A stretch of 64,000 nt of DNA. It comes from Apostichopus japonicus (lineage: Eukaryota > Echinodermata > Holothuroidea > Aspidochirotida > Stichopodidae). The translations under genes were made by a program, and so were the position numbers. The stretch spans positions 1,933,001 through 1,997,000 of the forward strand of contig NC_092578.1 in the NCBI RefSeq assembly GCF_037975245.1, in the 5' to 3' direction. The notes below the pieces were generated by a model, which did no database searches, had not been told where the DNA came from, and saw nothing but the letters and a program-made list of their open reading frames with translations. How positions within the stretch are numbered: the first letter of the stretch is position 1; each line of letters begins with the position of its first letter. Positions 63,812-64,000 of the stretch are shown in pieces.

Positions 63812-64000
63812 AAAAGAAACAAAACTAACTTGATACATGGTGCTAAATGGTGTCAATAGTTATTATATATTTCGAAATAATTTGAATAAAAATTACAATA
63901 ATTTAAATCTCAGTATAATGGAACAATAAAGCTACATGAAGCCCTGGTTTTATGTAGCTGAGGGCAAAATGAAATTCATGAATATAAATAAACATGAGTC

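Larger units (their letters stand above)
57982..64000. other. CpG-poor stretch, possible intron or UTR of a + strand gene
   Basis: Hand counts give 5 CpG in 60001-60600 and 7 in 62401-63000, against 22 in 5001-5600. No TGACGTCA occurs, and TACTGTA/TACAGTA words are common. An (AT)n run lies at 61331-61365, a G run at 60715-60728, and poly-C at 63780-63811. The frame at 58563-58772 (69 codons) looks protein-like but follows a TGA and is unplaced. No other exon could be supported. Confidence 0.4.

Noticed and set aside
1-64000. CRISPR array, rRNA genes, prokaryotic operons
   Set aside because: No regularly spaced identical repeats, no rRNA-like conserved blocks and no closely packed long reading frames are present.

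Overview
This window looks like animal nuclear DNA from a marine invertebrate, possibly an invertebrate deuterostome such as an echinoderm. That placement is a guess from style, not from a diagnostic gene. It is AT-rich and gene-poor. It holds one long open reading frame that is clearly a gene, many AT and poly-G/poly-C simple repeats, and numerous short non-autonomous DNA transposons. There are no bacterial operons, rRNA genes, CRISPR arrays or viral genes that I can see.

The one confident protein gene is an intronless-coding class A (rhodopsin-family) GPCR of 353 residues at 45186-46247 (+). All seven helices and the standard family motifs are present. A 3' splice-site-like sequence lies just upstream (ending 45102) and an AATAAA lies about 480 bp after the stop. 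A second, much weaker gene candidate starts near 57.2 kb (+). It consists of a TATA-like box, a short ATG exon ending in a strong GTAAGT donor, and a frame-compatible second exon at 57860-57954. Everything downstream to 64 kb is visibly CpG-poor, as expected inside a transcribed, germline-methylated invertebrate gene body.

Mobile DNA dominates the rest. At 1.5-2.2 kb there is a hAT-like element with three internal tandem repeats. At 21.5-21.9 kb there is a 416-bp inverted-repeat element, followed by a tRNA-derived SINE on the minus strand at 22.0-22.2 kb. At 24.2-26.5 kb there is a 2.2-kb hAT-type element with a perfect 8-bp target-site duplication and a second inverted-repeat element nested inside. 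At 47.06-47.47 kb there is a 404-bp PIF/Harbinger-like MITE flanked by TTA. At 56.3 and 56.9-57.1 kb there are two more inverted-repeat elements. One dispersed repeat of about 90 bp occurs four times (2.4, 19.7, 40.9, 51.4 kb), once inverted.

The most unusual window-wide signal is the palindrome TGACGTCA (the CREB/ATF site). By eye it occurs 16 times in the first 54.2 kb, in unrelated flanking contexts, against an expectation of about one. It is absent from the CpG-poor last 10 kb. Many poly-G or poly-C runs sit at the ends of hAT-like elements.
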